This document shows, piece after piece, positions 6,353 through 8,581 of a stretch of 8,581 nt of DNA. The stretch spans positions 1 to 8,581 of the forward strand of contig SVCR01000057.1 of NCBI GenBank assembly GCA_015058265.1. Direction: 5' to 3'. A model generated the notes under the pieces. The model searched no databases. It was not told the origin of the DNA and saw nothing but the letters and a program-made list of their open reading frames with translations. Both the position numbers and the translations under genes were made by a program. The first letter of the stretch is position 1. Each line of letters starts with the position of its first letter. Source of the DNA: Clostridiales bacterium (GTDB taxonomy: Bacteria; Bacillota_A; Clostridia; Peptostreptococcales; Anaerovoracaceae).

Positions 6353-6399
6353 AATTCTTGTTCGATCATGCGTATCGATCCGCAGACAGGATATCGATC

Positions 6400-8581
6400 C
6401 TATTTGCTAAATCTCTTCGCGAGCCTGCTGTTCTTGGCCCTGATCTTGATCTCCCTAGGCAGAGCATACGGAAGAATAGCTTTGAGCTTGCCGTTCTCAG
6501 CAGAGAACATTCTCGACGCGAGAGGATGATCCCTCTCAAGCTTGATAGCATCGAATTCGCACTTAGTAGTACAAAGTCCGCAGCCGATACATCTGTTTAC
6601 GTCAACTGTCGTAGCACCGCACTTGAGACATCTGTTTGCCTCTGCCCTTACCTGCGCCTCTGTCAGCGGCTCTCTCAGATCCTCCCATGTCTTGACAGGA
6701 TCACCGTCTCTGTGGCCAGGCTTCTGTCTAGGCATGTTATCATAGCTCTCTACGAATATGTCATCTCTGTCGAGCTCGATGATCTCTCTGAGATCTCTTC
6801 CGACCGTAAGCCTGTTCGGTCCCTGATCCTTATGTACATATCTGTGCAGCGAGTCAGCTATGACCCTGCCGGCTCCGATAGCATCGATAGCAAACTTCTG
6901 ACCGGTAACAATATCACCGCCTGCAAAGATGTCTTCTTCTGCAGTCTGGAGTGTTACAGGATCAGCTTTGATGGTCCCGTTAGGATTGAATTCAACTTTG
7001 GTATCCTTGAGAAGATCCTTCATGTCGACCTTCTGACCTGTGCAGTAGAGTACTGTTGAGCAGTCAACATCGACTGTTTCGTTTTCATCGAACACAGGAG
7101 CGAAACGGCCATCTGCATCCCTTACGGAGATGCACTTCCTGAACGTGATGCCTTTGACTTTGCCTTTTTCCTTCCTGATCTCTACCGGGCCCCAGCCGCC
7201 ATTGACATTGATGCCTTCTTCTTCGCATTCTTTTCTGTCTTCTACGCCCATCGGGAGCTCATCATAGCCCTCCAGAGCATACATCATAACGCTTTCGGCA
7301 CCTGATCTGAGCGCTGTTCTTGCAACGTCAGCACCGATATTTCCTCCGCCGATGACCACAACATTGCCCTTGAGTTTGCCTGCCTTCGGCAGCTTGCCGT
7401 TCATCAGAGCTACCTCGTCCTCATTGATGATCCTCATGAAGTCGATACCGCTCATGACACCCTTGGCATCAGCACCCTCTACCGCGAGCTTGCCGCCGCT
7501 CTGCAGACCGATGGCAACATAGAATGCAGCGTAGCCTTCTTCTCTCAGCTGTGGGATAGTAACGTCCTTACCTACCTCTACTCCGGTCCTGAACTCTACG
7601 CCCATTTCCTTCATTACTTCGATCTCTGCATCAACAACATCCTTCTCGAGTCTGAATGAAGGTATTCCGTATCTGAGCATTCCGCCGAGTGCCTGCTGCT
7701 TCTCAAATACTGTTACAGGATATCCTCTCTTGCGGAGATAATAAGCTGCGGAAAGACCCGCCGGGCCGGCTCCGATGATGGCCATCTTGTACTCATCTCC
7801 CCAGAATCCGCCGATCTCTTTGCCGCACTTAGGGACGAATCTGTTCTCTGCCTTGAGTTCCTGTGCAGCGATGAACTTCTTGATCTCGTCGATCGCTACA
7901 GGCTGGTCTATTGTTCCTCTTGTACATCTGTCTTCGCATCTTCTGTTGCAGACTGCGCCGCATACTGCAGGAAGCGGATTGTCCTGCTTGATCAGCTCAA
8001 GAGCTTCTCTGTATCTGCCCTGATCCGCCATGTTGATATATCCCTGTACTGACAGGTTAGCCGGACATGCCGCTTTGCATGGCGATGTGCCTGTCTCATA
8101 GCAGTTGATCTTGGCATCCTCTCTGTAGTTCTTGTTCCACTTCTCAGGTCCCCATTTAACTTCATTAGGGAGCTCGGTAAGCGGATACTCCACTGCCTGC
8201 CCGTTTTTCCTGCAAAGCTTCTGGCCGAGCTTAGCTGCGCCGACCGGACATATCTCTACGCACTTTCCGCAGGCAACGCACTTGTTGTGATCTACGTGCG
8301 CTCTGTAGGCAGAAGCAGACATATTAGGTGTATTGAAGAGCTGGGATGTCTTGAGCGCATTGCAGACTGTATTACTGCAGTTGCAGATGCCTACGATCTT
8401 ATCTTCACCATCGAGGTTAGTTATCTGATGGACGTAACCTGCCTCTTCAGCTTTGCGCAGGACTTCCATGACCTCTTCATAAGTAGCATAACGGGCATCC
8501 TTGCCTGTCTCCACAAGATACTCTGCCATATCACCTACAGCGATGCACCAGTAGTCTTCTATCTCACCGCCGCCTTCGCCT
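6400..8581 (-). CDS. GltD-like NAD(P)/FAD oxidoreductase with multiple Fe-S cluster motifs (5' end beyond the right window edge)
   Basis: This is a large soluble flavoprotein related to the glutamate synthase small subunit and the N-terminal half of dihydropyrimidine dehydrogenase. It would move electrons between NAD(P)H, FAD and Fe-S clusters. The frame is open to the edge: 726 residues are visible, 17 of them before the first internal ATG at 8529. Numbering from that Met, the order is: a cysteine motif CNC-x4-C (49-56); ferredoxin site C84-x2-C87-x2-C90-x3-C94-P; a GltD-type Fe-S helical domain with C151, C155, C190, C194, C198 and C202; FAD motif IIGAGPAGLSAA (251-262); NAD(P) motif VVIGGGNIGADVA (391-403); second FAD contact FAGGDIVTG (535-543); and a C-terminal pair C634-x2-C637 with C647-x2-C650-x2-C653-x3-C657. 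Upstream residues ending CIAVGD run smoothly into MAEYL, so the ATG at 8529 is probably internal. It ends at a TAG 48 nt before a strong terminator. Glutamate synthase activity is not implied: no large subunit is present in the window and the acceptor is unknown. Confidence 0.9.
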   Translation of the reverse strand, partial: GEGGGEIEDYWCIAVGDMAEYLVETGKDARYATYEEVMEVLRKAEEAGYVHQITNLDGEDKIVGICNCSNTVCNALKTSQLFNTPNMSASAYRAHVDHNKCVACGKCVEICPVGAAKLGQKLCRKNGQAVEYPLTELPNEVKWGPEKWNKNYREDAKINCYETGTSPCKAACPANLSVQGYINMADQGRYREALELIKQDNPLPAVCGAVCNRRCEDRCTRGTIDQPVAIDEIKKFIAAQELKAENRFVPKCGKEIGGFWGDEYKMAIIGAGPAGLSAAYYLRKRGYPVTVFEKQQALGGMLRYGIPSFRLEKDVVDAEIEVMKEMGVEFRTGVEVGKDVTIPQLREEGYAAFYVAIGLQSGGKLAVEGADAKGVMSGIDFMRIINEDEVALMNGKLPKAGKLKGNVVVIGGGNIGADVARTALRSGAESVMMYALEGYDELPMGVEDRKECEEEGINVNGGWGPVEIRKEKGKVKGITFRKCISVRDADGRFAPVFDENETVDVDCSTVLYCTGQKVDMKDLLKDTKVEFNPNGTIKADPVTLQTAEEDIFAGGDIVTGQKFAIDAIGAGRVIADSLHRYVHKDQGPNRLTVGRDLREIIELDRDDIFVESYDNMPRQKPGHRDGDPVKTWEDLREPLTEAQVRAEANRCLKCGATTVDVNRCIGCGLCTTKCEFDAIKLERDHPLASRMFSAENGKLKAILPYALPREIKIRAKNSRLAKRFSK

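Noticed and set aside
6358..7059. A 233-residue plus-strand reading frame opposite the oxidoreductase
   Set aside because: It starts inside the region after the terminator without a Shine-Dalgarno sequence, and its translation is rich in Ser, Arg and Leu, as expected from antisense of a codon-biased gene.
1..8581. Mobile element, CRISPR array, phage or defence system
   Set aside because: I saw no transposase or integrase-like protein, terminal repeats or spaced direct repeats, and the genes are housekeeping-like throughout.

Overview
The window looks like an ordinary chromosomal stretch of an anaerobic, low-to-mid GC Firmicute. The most likely group is Clostridia (Eubacteriales, near Lachnospiraceae or Anaerovoracaceae). 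This rests on the AGGAGG-type ribosome binding sites, the protein styles and a long GltD-like Fe-S flavoprotein typical of gut and oral anaerobes. The placement is inference from family resemblance; there is no rRNA or marker tree. Six genes are well supported, two of them cut by the window edges. No mobile element, CRISPR array, tRNA or rRNA was seen.

Layout. Positions 1-4632 hold five minus-strand genes, all read leftwards. In transcription order they are a cation diffusion facilitator (CDF) metal exporter, trmO (tRNA m6t6A37 methyltransferase), thiN (thiamine pyrophosphokinase), pyrC (dihydroorotase) and the start of carB (carbamoyl-phosphate synthase large subunit). CDF-trmO-thiN are tightly packed (8-nt gap, then a 4-nt ATGA overlap) behind a promoter near 4667-4694. 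A 116-nt gap before pyrC carries its own candidate promoter (consensus TTGACA plus extended -10), so pyrC-carB is probably a second unit that can also receive read-through. Positions 4633-4823 form a divergent promoter region. Positions 4824-6260 (plus strand) encode a GT4-type glycosyltransferase related to diacylglycerol glucosyltransferases. Positions 6261-6399 separate it from a convergent minus-strand gene and hold a strong hairpin terminator. Positions 6400-8581 (minus) encode the C-terminal 726 residues of a large GltD-like Fe-S/FAD/NAD(P) oxidoreductase whose start lies beyond the right edge.

How the genes work together. pyrC and carB both serve de novo pyrimidine synthesis (steps 1 and 3). 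carA, the usual partner of carB, is not between them. CDF, trmO and thiN share transcription but no obvious pathway. The glycosyltransferase probably acts at the membrane on lipid acceptors. The oxidoreductase is a soluble electron-transfer protein.

Nothing here amounts to a convincing new system. The points most worth a second look are the apparent duplicated C-terminal domain and Mn-type metal site of the CDF protein, the multi-cluster architecture of the edge-truncated flavoprotein, the shortened N-terminus of PyrC, and the separation of carB from carA.
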